Assembly: GCF_009362785.1 (NCBI RefSeq)
Contig: NZ_WHNQ01000006.1
Location: 124,001-188,000, forward strand
Source: Paraburkholderia atlantica
GTDB taxonomy: Bacteria; Pseudomonadota; Gammaproteobacteria; Burkholderiales; Burkholderiaceae
Reading direction: 5' to 3'
DNA length: 64,000 bases
Shown here one piece after another: positions 47,554 through 60,460 of the stretch. Positions within the stretch are counted from its first letter, which is position 1; each line of letters opens with the position of its first letter. Under the pieces are notes generated by a model. It searched no databases, was not told the DNA's origin, and saw nothing but the letters and a program-made list of their open reading frames with translations. Both the position numbers and the translations under genes were made by a program.

Positions 47554-48588
47554 TTAATGAGGAAACTGTGACTTGCCATGACGCGCGCGCTCCAGATGCG
47601 CGGCAAAACTGACCGGGTCGATATTGGCTCCGCACAGCAGCACGCCCACGCGTTTGCCTTGCAACGGTTCGCGCAACGGTCCGAGCAGTGCGGCGGTGGC
47701 GGCCGCGCAAGCCGGCTCGACCGCGAGCTTCAGCTGATTGAACAGGATCAGCATCGCTTCGCGCAACTGATCGTCGGACACCGTGACGAGCCGATCGATA
47801 TGGCGGCGGCACAACTCGTAGCTGTATTGCTCGGTATGCGGCGACATCAGCGAATCGGCGATGCTGTGCATATGGCCCATTCTGACCGTATGGTTGGCGG
47901 CAAAACTCTTGCACATCACATCAGAGCCTTCGGGTTCGACACCGTACACGTGCATGTTCGGATTCGCGAGCCGCAGCGCGGTGGAGACGCCGGCCGCGAG
48001 CCCGCCGCCGCCGATCGGCACGATCACCGCTTCGAGGTCGGGTGTTTGCGTCGCCCATTCGTAGCCGAGCGTCGCCGAGCCGAGCACCGTGCGATAACCG
48101 TTGAACGGGTGCACGAAATAACGGCCTTCCTCGGCCTCGATGCGGCGCACCAGTTCGAACGCGTCGGCGAGGTCTTCCGCGTAGACGATGTCGGCGCCAT
48201 ATTCACGGCACAACGCGACGCGCGCCGGATTCGCCGCGCTGAACAGCACGACCTTCGCGCTGACGCCGAGCCGCATCGCCGCATACGCGACGGCCACCGC
48301 GTGATTGCCGCCCGACACGCAGGTGACGCCCGCGCTCTTCTGCGCGTCGTCGAGCGCGAGCAGGTTCGTGAAGGCGCCGCGCGCCTTGAAGCTGCCGCCC
48401 GCCTGCAATAGCTCGAACTTGAAATTGACGACGGTGCCGCGCAGCGACGAGAAGTCGAGCCGGTCGAACACCGGCGTGCGCGCGACCCACGGCGTCAATG
48501 CGAAGTGCTGCGCGGCGATGTCGTCGAGCGTGGGGATCGGCTCGCCGTCGATCGTGTGATCCGTGTGCTGCTGCATGGCGCTGGACAT
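47554..48588 (-). CDS. Threonine/serine dehydratase (PLP, no ACT domain)
   Basis: 344 residues from ATG 48588, with GGAG 8 bases upstream. Fold-type II PLP enzyme: K68 in GGSFKARGAF is the PLP lysine, and the glycine-rich phosphate loop is PIGGGGLAAGVS. SGGNHAVAVAYAA is the other conserved block. It lacks the C-terminal ACT regulatory domain of IlvA, so a catabolic threonine or serine dehydratase, or a serine racemase-like role, is more likely than biosynthetic IlvA. Followed at 90 bases by argE upstream on the same strand. Confidence 0.85.
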   Translation of the reverse strand: MSSAMQQHTDHTIDGEPIPTLDDIAAQHFALTPWVARTPVFDRLDFSSLRGTVVNFKFELLQAGGSFKARGAFTNLLALDDAQKSAGVTCVSGGNHAVAVAYAAMRLGVSAKVVLFSAANPARVALCREYGADIVYAEDLADAFELVRRIEAEEGRYFVHPFNGYRTVLGSATLGYEWATQTPDLEAVIVPIGGGGLAAGVSTALRLANPNMHVYGVEPEGSDVMCKSFAANHTVRMGHMHSIADSLMSPHTEQYSYELCRRHIDRLVTVSDDQLREAMLILFNQLKLAVEPACAAATAALLGPLREPLQGKRVGVLLCGANIDPVSFAAHLERARHGKSQFPH

Positions 48589-48677
48589 GGCGGTCGCTCC
48601 GGAGTCGTCGATGTCGCTCAGACCCGTGGCGCGGCGCGCAGGTTCACCGCGGCTGCGCGCCGCTGCAACGAGACGGG

Positions 48678-49913
48678 CTAAGCGGCCTCGACCGACATGC
48701 TGTGGATGAACTTGCGCAGGAAGCGCTCGCACGCGACGAGCTGCGCGAGCTCGACGAATTCGTTCGCCTTGTGCGCCTGCTGGATGTCGCCGGGGCCGCA
48801 GACGATGCTCGGAATGCCCGCGTTCGAAAAGAGGCCGGCCTCGGTGCCGTACGCGACTTTGCGCTTGTCCTGGTCAGCCGTCAGCGCGCGCACGAGTTGC
48901 GTGATCGCGGCCTGTTCAGACGAATCGAGTCCGGGCGCCGCGGCGATCTTCGTGATCTCGATCGCCGCCGACGGATGCTCGCGCAGCATTTTCGGCAGCA
49001 GCGTGTCGCGCGCGTAGCTGTCGATGCGCGCGAAGATCTGCTCGGGATCGAGCGTCGGCAGATTGCGGAATTCGAACTGGAACTGGCACTCGGCCGGCAC
49101 CGTGTTGATCGCGTTGCCGCCCGTGATCGTGCTGGTCTGCGCGGTGCTGAACGGCACGTCGTACAGTTCGTCGAACGGGCCTTGCTCGCGGAACTGGTCG
49201 GCCATGTCGCGGATGTAGCAGATCAGGCGCGCCGCGTACTCGATCGCGTTCAAGCCCTTCGGCGTCAGCGACGAATGCGCGGCCTGGCCGCGCACGCAGC
49301 ATTGATACGCGTTGATGCCCTTGTGCGCGATGATCGGGCGCATGCTGGTCGGCTCGCCGACGATGCAGCCTTCCGGCTTCACGCCGCGCTTCATCAGATC
49401 GGCGATCATCAGCGGCGCGCCGACGCAGCCGACTTCCTCGTCGAACGACAGCGCGAGGTGGATCGGCTTCGCGAGCTTCGCGCGTTGCATGTCGGGCACG
49501 AGCGCGAGCGCCGCGCCGATGAAGCCCTTCATGTCGCAACTGCCGCGGCCGTAGAGCTTGTCACCGCGAATCTCGGGCTTGAACGGATCGCTGTCCCATT
49601 GCTGGCCATCCACCGGCACGACGTCCGTGTGGCCCGACAGTACGACGCCGCCGTTCGTTTCGCCATCGTGTGCGGGAATCGTCGCGAACAGGTTCGCCCA
49701 TTTGCCGCCCTTGCCGTGTGTCAGCGTCGCGTCGATACCGACCGCGCGCAGTTCGTCGCGCACGGTTTCGATCAGGCCGAGATTCGGATTGCGGCTCACC
49801 GTGTCCATCGACACGAGACGTGTGACCCAGGGCAGAGATACCGGAGAAGAAGCGGGAGAAGCGGAGGAGGCGGACGACTGCGACGATTGCGCTGTTTCAG
49901 CGACGTGGGACAT
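48678..49913 (-). CDS. argE: Acetylornithine deacetylase ArgE
   Basis: 411 residues. A Ser/Ala-rich N-terminal tail of ~25 residues precedes the M20 metallopeptidase domain. Metal and catalytic residues are in GVVLSGHTDVVPVDGQ (His and the following Asp), the SFDEEVGCVGA motif (catalytic Glu), and the His near the C-terminus. The RGSCDMKGFIG segment binds metal as in ArgE. It hydrolyses N2-acetylornithine to ornithine in arginine synthesis. GGAG sits 7 bases before the ATG. Confidence 0.92.
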   Translation of the reverse strand: MSHVAETAQSSQSSASSASPASSPVSLPWVTRLVSMDTVSRNPNLGLIETVRDELRAVGIDATLTHGKGGKWANLFATIPAHDGETNGGVVLSGHTDVVPVDGQQWDSDPFKPEIRGDKLYGRGSCDMKGFIGAALALVPDMQRAKLAKPIHLALSFDEEVGCVGAPLMIADLMKRGVKPEGCIVGEPTSMRPIIAHKGINAYQCCVRGQAAHSSLTPKGLNAIEYAARLICYIRDMADQFREQGPFDELYDVPFSTAQTSTITGGNAINTVPAECQFQFEFRNLPTLDPEQIFARIDSYARDTLLPKMLREHPSAAIEITKIAAAPGLDSSEQAAITQLVRALTADQDKRKVAYGTEAGLFSNAGIPSIVCGPGDIQQAHKANEFVELAQLVACERFLRKFIHSMSVEAA

Positions 49914-50015
49914 GACATGACTCCATCATTTTGTATCTATCGATCATATCCCATATTGCATTTTGGCAAGGGTAGCCAAAATGCCGGGCGCGCGTTGGCG
50001 CAGCGCAGCATCGAT

Positions 50016-50048
50016 GCAAAAAACGGGGGACATCCCCCCGTTTTTTGC
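50016..50048. terminator. Terminator between mfd and argE
   Basis: Near-perfect hairpin: 50016-50029 pairs with 50035-50048 over 14 bp, with a 5-base loop. A-run and T-run flank both arms, so it can act on either strand; by position it ends the minus-strand mfd transcript. Confidence 0.88.
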
Positions 50049-50061
50049 TGTTTCACGACCC

Positions 50062-53541
<3,480 letters not shown>

Positions 53542-53660
53542 AAAGGAAAGAAAGCGGCTCGGGGCTCACACGACGGCCAAGTTTACGCGTCCACGGGCGT
53601 GAATGCGAAGGACGTATTATAAAATCCGTCCTTTACTTTGACCTGGCGGCATCCGCACTC

Positions 53661-54374
53661 GTGACTTCCCGTCTCTTCGCCCTGATCCCGTGCGCGGGCA
53701 CCGGCAGCCGTTCCGGCGCCGCGATGCCCAAGCAATACCGTACTGTCGCTGGCCGCGACATGCTGCATTACTCGCTCGCCGCGTTCGACGCGTGCAGCGA
53801 ATTCACGCAGACGCTAGTCGTCATCGCGCCCGACGACCAGCACTTCGACGCGCGCCGCTTCGGCAATCTGCGCTTCGCGGTGCGGCGCGTGGGCGGCGCA
53901 TCGCGCCAGGCGTCGGTGCTCAACGGTCTGCACGCGCTCGCCGAGTTCGGCGCTCATGACGACGACTGGGTGCTCGTGCACGACGCGGCCCGGCCCGGCA
54001 TCACGCCGGCGCTGATCCGTACGCTGATCGGTTCGCTAAAGGACGACCCGGTCGGCGGCATCATGGCGTTGCCGGTCGCCGATACGTTGAAACGTATCGA
54101 CCGTGCGTCGGCCGATGGCCGCATCGCCCGCACCGAGGCACGCGACGGCTTGTGGCAGGCGCAGACCCCGCAGATGTTCCGCATCGGCATGCTGCGCGAG
54201 GCGATCGTGCGAGCGCAGGCCGACGGCCACGATCTGACCGACGAGGCGAGCGCGATCGAATGGTCGGGCCATGCGCCGAAGCTCGTGCAAGGCAGCCTGC
54301 GCAACTTCAAGGTCACGTATCCCGAAGATTTCGATCTGGCCGAGGCGATTCTGAGCCGCGCCGCCGGTTCGTGA
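53661..54374 (+). CDS. ispD: 2-C-methyl-D-erythritol 4-phosphate cytidylyltransferase IspD
   Basis: 237 residues from a GTG start. The nucleotide-binding [17 protein letters not shown] motif, [13 protein letters not shown] and the C-terminal [17 protein letters not shown] are diagnostic. It makes CDP-ME, step three of the MEP isoprenoid pathway. Divergent from mfd. ispF follows by 82 bases, the usual pairing in this group. Confidence 0.95.
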   Translation: MTSRLFALIPCAGTGSRSGAAMPKQYRTVAGRDMLHYSLAAFDACSEFTQTLVVIAPDDQHFDARRFGNLRFAVRRVGGASRQASVLNGLHALAEFGAHDDDWVLVHDAARPGITPALIRTLIGSLKDDPVGGIMALPVADTLKRIDRASADGRIARTEARDGLWQAQTPQMFRIGMLREAIVRAQADGHDLTDEASAIEWSGHAPKLVQGSLRNFKVTYPEDFDLAEAILSRAAGS

Positions 54375-54456
54375 TACCTCGTGTTTGCACCATGGAAAGA
54401 TTTAGAAAGGCTTTAAAGAAGCATTAAAAGCTTCAGCACTTGAGGATGTGACGCAT

Positions 54457-54936
54457 ATGGATTTCAGAATTGGGCAAGGCTACGACGTGCATGCGCTGGT
54501 GCCGGGACGCGCGTTGATCATCGGCGGCGTGACGATTCCGTACGAACGCGGGCTGCTCGGTCACTCGGACGCGGACGTGTTGTTGCACGCGATCACCGAC
54601 GCGCTGTTCGGCGCGGCCGCGTTGGGCGATATCGGCCGACACTTCTCCGATACCGACGCGAAGTTCGCGGGCGCCGACAGCCGCGTGCTGCTGCGCGAAT
54701 GCGTGGCGCGCGTGAAGGCGGCGGGTTTTGCGATCGGCAACGTCGACAGCAGCGTGATCGCGCAGGCGCCGAAGCTCGCGCCGCATATCGAAGGGATGCG
54801 CGCGAATATCGCGGCGGACCTCGGCTTGCCGATCGAGCGCGTGAACGTCAAGGCGAAGACGAACGAGAAGCTCGGGTATCTCGGCCGCGGCGAGGGCATC
54901 GAGGCGCAGGCCGCGGTGTTGTTGGTCAGGAGCTGA
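54457..54936 (+). CDS. ispF: 2-C-methyl-D-erythritol 2,4-cyclodiphosphate synthase IspF
   Basis: 159 residues. [18 protein letters not shown] carries the metal ligands D8 and H10; the third ligand His is in [14 protein letters not shown]. The C-terminal [18 protein letters not shown] is the signature. ATG 54457 gives the family N-terminus; a GTG 9 bases upstream sits too close to GAGG. It cyclises CDP-ME2P in the MEP pathway, directly after IspD. Confidence 0.96.
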   Translation: MDFRIGQGYDVHALVPGRALIIGGVTIPYERGLLGHSDADVLLHAITDALFGAAALGDIGRHFSDTDAKFAGADSRVLLRECVARVKAAGFAIGNVDSSVIAQAPKLAPHIEGMRANIAADLGLPIERVNVKAKTNEKLGYLGRGEGIEAQAAVLLVRS

Positions 54937-54969
54937 ACGGACCTTTGTTTCGGTGACTGGCGGTGCCGC

Positions 54970-55518
54970 TTACAGCGTCGCGCCGCCGATCGTCCGATTG
55001 CTCGGACATAGCTCTTCCGTTTGCAGGCCGTCGAGGATGCGCAGCACTTCTGTGGGATTTCGGCCCACGTAAAGGTTGTTGACCGACACGTGCTGGATCG
55101 TGTTGTCCGGATCGATGATATAAGTCGCGCGCAGCGCGACACCCGCTTCCTTGTCGCGCACGCCGAGCTGGTCGATCAGCTCGCCTTTCACGTCGCCGAA
55201 CGAGTAGTGGTTGAGCCTGTCGAGCGCCTTGTACTCGCGGCGCCACGCGAGCTTCACATATTCATTGTCGACGCTGCCGCCGAGCAGCACCGCCTCGCGG
55301 TCCTCGAACTCCTTGACGAGCCTGCTGAAATCGACGATTTCCGTCGGGCAGACCAGCGAAAAATCCTTCGGATAAAAGTAGATGATTTTCCACTTGCCTG
55401 GAAACGACTGATCGGTGATGTATTCGAACGCCGAGACGCCGTGTTCTTCGTGATGGTTGAAGCCTGGCTTGGCGGCAATGACGGTGAACGCTTCGAGTTT
55501 ATCGCCAACGGTTTTCAT
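54970..55518 (-). CDS. ahpC: 2-Cys peroxiredoxin (AhpC/TSA family)
   Basis: 182 residues. Peroxidatic C57 in DFSLVCPTEI and resolving C171 in TEELCPSNRT, followed by a GGATL tail, mark an AhpC/TSA typical 2-Cys enzyme. FYPKDFS and the ALRATYIIDPDNTIQH block are conserved. It reduces hydrogen peroxide and organic peroxides. No AhpF or AhpD lies nearby, so the electron donor is unknown. Convergent with ispF; the following envZ-like gene is 64 bases upstream on the same strand. Confidence 0.9.
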   Translation of the reverse strand: MKTVGDKLEAFTVIAAKPGFNHHEEHGVSAFEYITDQSFPGKWKIIYFYPKDFSLVCPTEIVDFSRLVKEFEDREAVLLGGSVDNEYVKLAWRREYKALDRLNHYSFGDVKGELIDQLGVRDKEAGVALRATYIIDPDNTIQHVSVNNLYVGRNPTEVLRILDGLQTEELCPSNRTIGGATL

Positions 55519-55582
55519 TCAAAGGCTCCTTCGAAAGTCGCAAAAAGCGGCGTGCTTCGAATAACGACGGCGCGCCGTCGGC

Positions 55583-56932
55583 TCACGCGCTCTTCGCGAG
55601 CGGAAACTCGATCGTCACTTCAAGCCCGGGTCCGGGCGAGCGGTTGCGCAGACGCAGCGCGCCGCGATAACGGGCGACGAGCCGCTGCACGATCGCCATG
55701 CCGAGGCCCGTGCCGTTGGCCTGGGTGCGCGCCGAATTCACGCGATAGAACGGCCGCGTGACGAGCGCGAGCTGGTCTTCGGGAATGCCGGGGCCTTCGT
55801 CGACCACCGACAGTTCGACGCGCGAATGCGACACGCGCGTTTCGAGAATCACGTGTGGCACACCGTCGCCGTCGCTGAGACCATATTTGCGCGCGTTCTC
55901 GAGCAGATTGCCGACCACGCGACGCATGTCGGTTTCATCGGCCTCGATCACCGCCGACGGAGCGAGCCGTGTGATCAGCCGCATGCTGTCCTCGCTTTGC
56001 ATGCGTGCGGCCAGCTCGCTCGCGATCACCGACAGGTCTACCGGTTCCGGCACGCGCTGCACCGGACGCGCATAGTCGAGGAAGCGGCCGATGATCATGT
56101 CCATCTGCTCGATGTCGTCGACCATCGCGTCCTTGGTGGCCTGATCGGACGGGCTCATTTCGGTTTCGAGTCGCAGCCGCGCGAGCGGCGTGCGCAGATC
56201 GTGGGAGATGCCCGCGAGCATCAGCGCGCGATCGGCCTCGAGCTGTTCGAGGTCGCGCACCATCTGGTTGAAGCTTCGATTGGTTTCGGCGGCGACGCCC
56301 ATGCCGCGCTCGGGCAGCGGCTCGGGCGATTGCCCGGAGCCGACCCTGCGCGCGGCCATCGCGAGACGCGCAAAAGGCCGGTTCACCAGACTCGTGATGA
56401 ACGCCGCGCCGAACAGCGACAACGCGAGCGCGAACACGCCCCAGCCGGCCCACTGCAGGCCGGTCGCGTTGTCGAGCTGATCGCGGTCGAGCGCGACCCA
56501 GTAATCGTCGTCGTCGATCTTGAAGCTGATCCATACGCCGTTGATATCGTTGACGCTCTGCGCGATCACGGTGTCGTCGCCGAGACGGCCGCGGATGTCG
56601 TGCTCGATCAGGCGATTCAGCGATTCGTCGGGCTGGAGTTTGTATTTGTCGGTGGCTTCGCGCGGGTACACGCGCACCCCTTCATTGCTCTCCAGATCCT
56701 GCAGCAGCGCGCGCCGCAGGTCGGGATCGGAATAGAGGAGTGCGGTGCGCGTGAGTTTGACGATCGCGACGAGTTGCAGAGCCACACGCTGCGCGCGCGG
56801 CTCCCGCTCGATCACGCGAAAGCTCTGGAACCACGCGGCGAGACTGACTGCGATCAACAGCGCGATCAGCAGGAAGGTCCGCCAGAAAAGGCCGCCGAAC
56901 GCGAGCGTCAGGAGGCGCCGGTCGATCCGCAT
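55583..56932 (-). CDS. EnvZ/RisS-type sensor histidine kinase
   Basis: 449 residues. Two transmembrane helices (about 15-35 and 165-185) bracket a ~130-residue periplasmic domain. HAMP segment, then the phosphoacceptor H244 in AGISHDLRTPLARLRLETEM, N-box VGNLLENARKYG, and G-boxes VVDEGPGIPEDQ and ANGTGLGMAIVQR. The HAMP and H-box style and the order with the OmpR-type partner match EnvZ (osmosensor) and Bordetella RisS. The OmpR-like gene is 145 bases upstream on the same strand. Confidence 0.9.
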   Translation of the reverse strand: MRIDRRLLTLAFGGLFWRTFLLIALLIAVSLAAWFQSFRVIEREPRAQRVALQLVAIVKLTRTALLYSDPDLRRALLQDLESNEGVRVYPREATDKYKLQPDESLNRLIEHDIRGRLGDDTVIAQSVNDINGVWISFKIDDDDYWVALDRDQLDNATGLQWAGWGVFALALSLFGAAFITSLVNRPFARLAMAARRVGSGQSPEPLPERGMGVAAETNRSFNQMVRDLEQLEADRALMLAGISHDLRTPLARLRLETEMSPSDQATKDAMVDDIEQMDMIIGRFLDYARPVQRVPEPVDLSVIASELAARMQSEDSMRLITRLAPSAVIEADETDMRRVVGNLLENARKYGLSDGDGVPHVILETRVSHSRVELSVVDEGPGIPEDQLALVTRPFYRVNSARTQANGTGLGMAIVQRLVARYRGALRLRNRSPGPGLEVTIEFPLAKSA

Positions 56933-57077
56933 GGGCCCTTCTTATCTGGAGTCAAAGACAGAAACTATATGGGACCGAAGCAGGTGCTTTGCATGGGACC
57001 AGGTGACGCACCGAAGCGCGAACTCTGGTCGACAGCTAAAGCGCCTACTCGGGTCGACATGAAAACGGAGCACAAAC

Positions 57078-57812
57078 TCAGGCTGCGCCGTCGGGAATGA
57101 ACACGTAGCCGAGGCCCCACACGGTCTGAATGAAGCGCGGGCTGCCCGGGTCCGGCTCGATCAGCTTGCGCAGACGCGAGATCTGCACGTCGAGGCTGCG
57201 GTCGAAGACTTCGTATTCGCGACCGCGTGCGAGCTCCATCAGCTTTTCGCGCGACAGCGGCTGGCGCGGATGACGGGCGAACACCTTCAGCACCGAGAAT
57301 TCACCGGTGGTAAGCGGAATTTCCTGGCCGGCCTTGGTCAGCGTGCGGGTGGCGAGATTCAGCGCGAACTCGCCGAACTCGAACACCTCGGTGGTTTCGG
57401 ACGGCGCGCCCGGCAACTCGGACGGCGACTGACGACGCAGCACCGCGTGAATGCGCGCGACCAGTTCGCGCGGATTGAACGGCTTGGGCAGGTAGTCGTC
57501 GGCACCCATCTCGAGGCCGACGATACGGTCGACATCCTCTCCCTTGGCCGTCAGCATGATGATCGGCGTGCGGTCGTTGCTGCCGCGCAGACGCCGGCAG
57601 ATCGACAGGCCGTCCTCACCGGGCAGCATCAGATCGAGCACCAGCAGATCGAAGCGCTCGCGCACCCAGAGCTTGTTCATTGACGGCGCATTTTCGGCGA
57701 CGTAGACGTTGAAGCCCTGCTCGCCGAGGTAGCGGCGCAGAAGATCGCGCAGGCGTGGATCGTCGTCGACGACGAGGATTTTCGAAGGGTTTTTGGTTTC
57801 CATGGTCGGCAT
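57078..57812 (-). CDS. ompR: OmpR/RisA-type response regulator
   Basis: 244 residues. Receiver domain with acidic pocket KILVVDDDPRLRD, phospho-acceptor D60 in LLVLDLMLPGEDG, and winged-helix DNA-binding domain with VFDRSLDVQISRLRKLIEP and VWGLGYVFIPDG. Sequence resembles enterobacterial OmpR and Bordetella RisA. ATG 57812 and ATG 57803 (four codons in) are both possible. Three GGTTACA repeats lie immediately upstream, consistent with autoregulation. Acts with the sensor kinase encoded downstream. Confidence 0.93.
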   Translation of the reverse strand: MPTMETKNPSKILVVDDDPRLRDLLRRYLGEQGFNVYVAENAPSMNKLWVRERFDLLVLDLMLPGEDGLSICRRLRGSNDRTPIIMLTAKGEDVDRIVGLEMGADDYLPKPFNPRELVARIHAVLRRQSPSELPGAPSETTEVFEFGEFALNLATRTLTKAGQEIPLTTGEFSVLKVFARHPRQPLSREKLMELARGREYEVFDRSLDVQISRLRKLIEPDPGSPRFIQTVWGLGYVFIPDGAA

Positions 57813-57838
57813 CTTAGCGCGATTAGAAAGTGGTGCGC

Positions 57839-57872
57839 GGTTACACCATTTCTGGGGTTACAGTCGGTTACA
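57839..57872. promoter_or_regulatory. ompR: Array of three GGTTACA boxes upstream of ompR (OmpR-box candidate)
   Basis: GGTTACA occurs at 57839-57845, 57856-57862 and 57866-57872, spaced 17 and 10 bases; on the ompR strand they read TGTAACC. A TCTAAT hexamer at 57827-57822 is a possible -10 for ompR. Half-sites ten bases apart fit the tandem head-to-tail binding of OmpR-family regulators, and the boxes sit where a -35 region would be. Autoregulation is inferred. Confidence 0.6.
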
Positions 57873-58039
57873 AAATTTACCCGCGGCGTGGCGCGACGTA
57901 AAGTATGCGCGTTTAGACTCCTTTACTGAATGCGGCTGTTCGGTGGATACTTCACTCGACAAAACTCTCGTACCCGGCTGTTACCGGGGTTTGTATACGC
58001 ATCTGAGGTAGCCGGTTGCCGCGCCACGAAGGGAACAAC

Positions 58040-58366
58040 ATGAAGGGAGGGGTTTGGCCAAATGTGCGCCTGAGCGTGATTGCACTGGCGGTTGCCGGTA
58101 CGCTCGCAGGCACACTGAGCCCGACGCTCGCCCATGCGCAGCCGTCCGCGGATAGAGCGGCGAGCGAGCATGCGCCCCGCTCCGGCAATGGCAAAGCCAC
58201 CCACCGCAACCCGAACATCGATCGTCCTGCTTCAGACGTGATGTTGCGCACCGCGGTTCCCCCTGATCTCGATCAACGTCGCCGTGACGGGCATATGACG
58301 CCCGAAGAGCGTCGGCTGTTGCGGCAGCACATCGAAGACGCCGTGCGCGAGTTGTACAAACGTTAA
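58040..58366 (+). CDS. Small exported protein of unknown function
   Basis: 108 residues from ATG 58040 with GGGA 5 bases upstream. The N-terminus is a Sec signal (VRLSVIALAVAGTLAGTLS, cut near AHAQ). The mature 75 residues are basic and polar, ending with the charged helix MTPEERRLLRQHIEDAVREL. No family recognised. It is divergent from ompR across the region that contains the GGTTACA boxes, so it may be controlled by OmpR; that is inference. Confidence 0.7.
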   Translation: MKGGVWPNVRLSVIALAVAGTLAGTLSPTLAHAQPSADRAASEHAPRSGNGKATHRNPNIDRPASDVMLRTAVPPDLDQRRRDGHMTPEERRLLRQHIEDAVRELYKR

Positions 58367-58629
58367 TCCCAGCGCGCGCATCGTCGCGTGAACCATCCTG
58401 TTGCATCTTCAGCGTCAACTTCCTGATCCGCTGCTCCGTGGAGTCGCTAGCATCCGCTCGAGATTTCACGCGAAACGGATCAGCGTCGGCGAACCTTTTC
58501 AACGTATGGGATGAGCGTCGCGCGTTGAGTGCCAGCAGCAAAGCGATATCGCCGCCTTCCGACCGGGTGTTGTAGCCCGAGCGCATCACATGGAGGCCGC
58601 ATCAGCGTCGCGAGCAACAAATGCTGATC

Positions 58630-59155
58630 GGACAGCGTTACGAACTATTACCTGCAGGGCGGGTGCGCGAAAGTGTTGAACACACCTTCGCCGCTCACCG
58701 AACCCATGACGCTTTTCTGGCACAACCCCTTCGCGTCAGGGCAGGACCAAGCCCGCATCCGGAATTGATGGCGCGGCTGAATCTGCTGTTGAGATCCCGA
58801 TATGCAGCGACGTGCTGCGCGCGAATCAGGGGCGACGACGCCGAGAAGACCGTGCGTGATCAAACCAGCGCGTTCGATGGCTGCCACGTACTCGATATCC
58901 TGCTCGGTCCGTGACCGTGACGTTCGTCACAGCGAAGCTTTGGCGCGAGTTCATCTACGACATGGTGGACCAGGCCGCATTCGCTGTCGGCTACGACGGC
59001 ACCTCGCCGTTCGCCGCGCCGATTCGCGCGCCTGGCGAGAACCTGTTCTATCCGTGGAACGTCAAAGGATGGCTGGCGGCGCGTCGTCGTTGATCAACAG
59101 CTCGAAGCTGCTCGCGCAGCCCGCCGCTGCAGCGCGTCATGGCGCGCAATAGCCA
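58630..59155 (+). pseudogene. DUF1800 family protein, degraded remnant
   Basis: Pieces of a DUF1800 protein are visible in different frames. At about 58672-58758 one frame reads KVLNTPSPLTEPMTLFWHNP, the hallmark tryptophan-His-Asn block; at about 58758-58812 another gives PELMARLNLLLRS; at 58876-58913 comes FDGCHVLDILLG; at 58917-59092 VTFVTAKLWREFIYD and LFYPWNVKGW; and after a further frame shift GGASSLINSSKLLAQ. The family normally has 450-500 codons; most of the centre is missing and at least three frame changes and several stops occur. It sits directly before a DUF1501 gene, its usual partner. Confidence 0.85.
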
Positions 59156-59248
59156 GAGTGGCGTACGCTTTGACATCGCGATTTGGCTCCCGCATAGGCA
59201 ACGGGCGGCGGCACACCACGCGCCGGCATGATCACAACGAGGTGCGGC

Positions 59249-60424
59249 ATGAAACGACGCAGCTTTCTGTCGATGAGCGTAGCCGCCGGCGCATCGATGT
59301 GGTTGCCTCGCGCGATCGGCGCGGAGGATGCGAAGGCTGCGCAGCGGCGGGATGCATCGAAAGCGCCGGTTGTGCCGGGGCGCGGTTACGACAATCTGCT
59401 GATCCTGATCGAACTCAAAGGCGGCAACGACGGATTGAACACCGTGATCCCGTTCGCCGATCCCGCGTACTACACGCTGCGCAAAAACATCGGCATCAAA
59501 CGCGAACAGATGATCCAGATCGACGAGCGCACCGCGCTGCATCCCGCGTTGCAGCCGTTGATGCCGTTGTGGCGCAGCCGGCAACTCGCAATCGTGCAGG
59601 GTGTCAGCTACGCGCAGCCAAACCTATCGCATTTCCGTTCGATCGAGATCTGGGATACCGCGTCACGCTCCGATCAATATCTGCGCGACGGCTGGCTCAC
59701 GCGCGCGTTCGCGATGAGGCCGGTGCCCTTCGGTTTCGCGGCCGACGGCGTCGTGATCGGTAGCGCCGAGATGGGGCCGCTCGCAAATGGCGCCCGCGCG
59801 ATTGCGCTGGTCAATCGCACGCAGTTCGTCAGGGCCTCGCGAGTCGCGACGCCGATGCCACAGTTGAAGACCGCGATTCCGGGCGGCGCGTTTGGCGGTT
59901 CGATCAAAACGGCGATGCAGGTGCTGGCCGCTTCGGACACCCTGAGGGTGATCGCTGCCGGACGCGCGCCACCGGAGCAGCCGTTGAGCGGAAAAGGCGT
60001 GGCCGTGATCCGGCTAACGCTGAACGGTTTCGATACGCACCAGAACCAGCCTGGACAGCAGGGCGCGTTGCTTCAACAGTTGGCGGAAGGCATCGTGGCG
60101 ATGCAGGCCGCGCTCGTCGAGTTGGGCCGGTGGCACGAGACGCTCGTGATGACGTATGCGGAGTTCGGGCGCAGTCCGCGCGAGAACGAGAGCAACGGCA
60201 CCGATCACGGCACGGTGGCGCCGCACTTCGTGACGGGTGGTCGCGTGAAGGGCGGTTTGTATGGCGTGCCGCCGATGCTTGCGCGGCTCGACGGAAATGG
60301 CAACCTGCCTGTTGGCGTTGATTTTCGCCACATTTATGCGACGGTGCTCGGGCCGTGGTGGGGGTTGGACGCATCGACGATTCTGCAGCAGCGGTTCGAG
60401 CCGCTGCCGCTGCTGCGGGCGTGA
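59249..60424 (+). CDS. DUF1501 family protein with Tat-type signal
   Basis: 391 residues. GAGG is 6 bases before the ATG. It begins MKRRSFLSMSVAAGASMWLP, a twin-arginine style export signal (KRRSFLS) ending near IGAED. The mature protein has the DUF1501 (sulfatase-like fold) blocks NLLILIELKGGNDGLNTVIP, SYAQPNLSHFRSIEIWDTA, and MTYAEFGRSPRENESNGTDHGTVAPHF with the conserved HGTV. DUF1501 and DUF1800 genes are commonly paired and exported; function is not established. Here the partner is broken, so this copy may be orphaned. Confidence 0.88.
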   Translation: MKRRSFLSMSVAAGASMWLPRAIGAEDAKAAQRRDASKAPVVPGRGYDNLLILIELKGGNDGLNTVIPFADPAYYTLRKNIGIKREQMIQIDERTALHPALQPLMPLWRSRQLAIVQGVSYAQPNLSHFRSIEIWDTASRSDQYLRDGWLTRAFAMRPVPFGFAADGVVIGSAEMGPLANGARAIALVNRTQFVRASRVATPMPQLKTAIPGGAFGGSIKTAMQVLAASDTLRVIAAGRAPPEQPLSGKGVAVIRLTLNGFDTHQNQPGQQGALLQQLAEGIVAMQAALVELGRWHETLVMTYAEFGRSPRENESNGTDHGTVAPHFVTGGRVKGGLYGVPPMLARLDGNGNLPVGVDFRHIYATVLGPWWGLDASTILQQRFEPLPLLRA

Positions 60425-60460
60425 GCGAATGGGCGCGAATCGGCGCGCCTCGCTGTCAGG

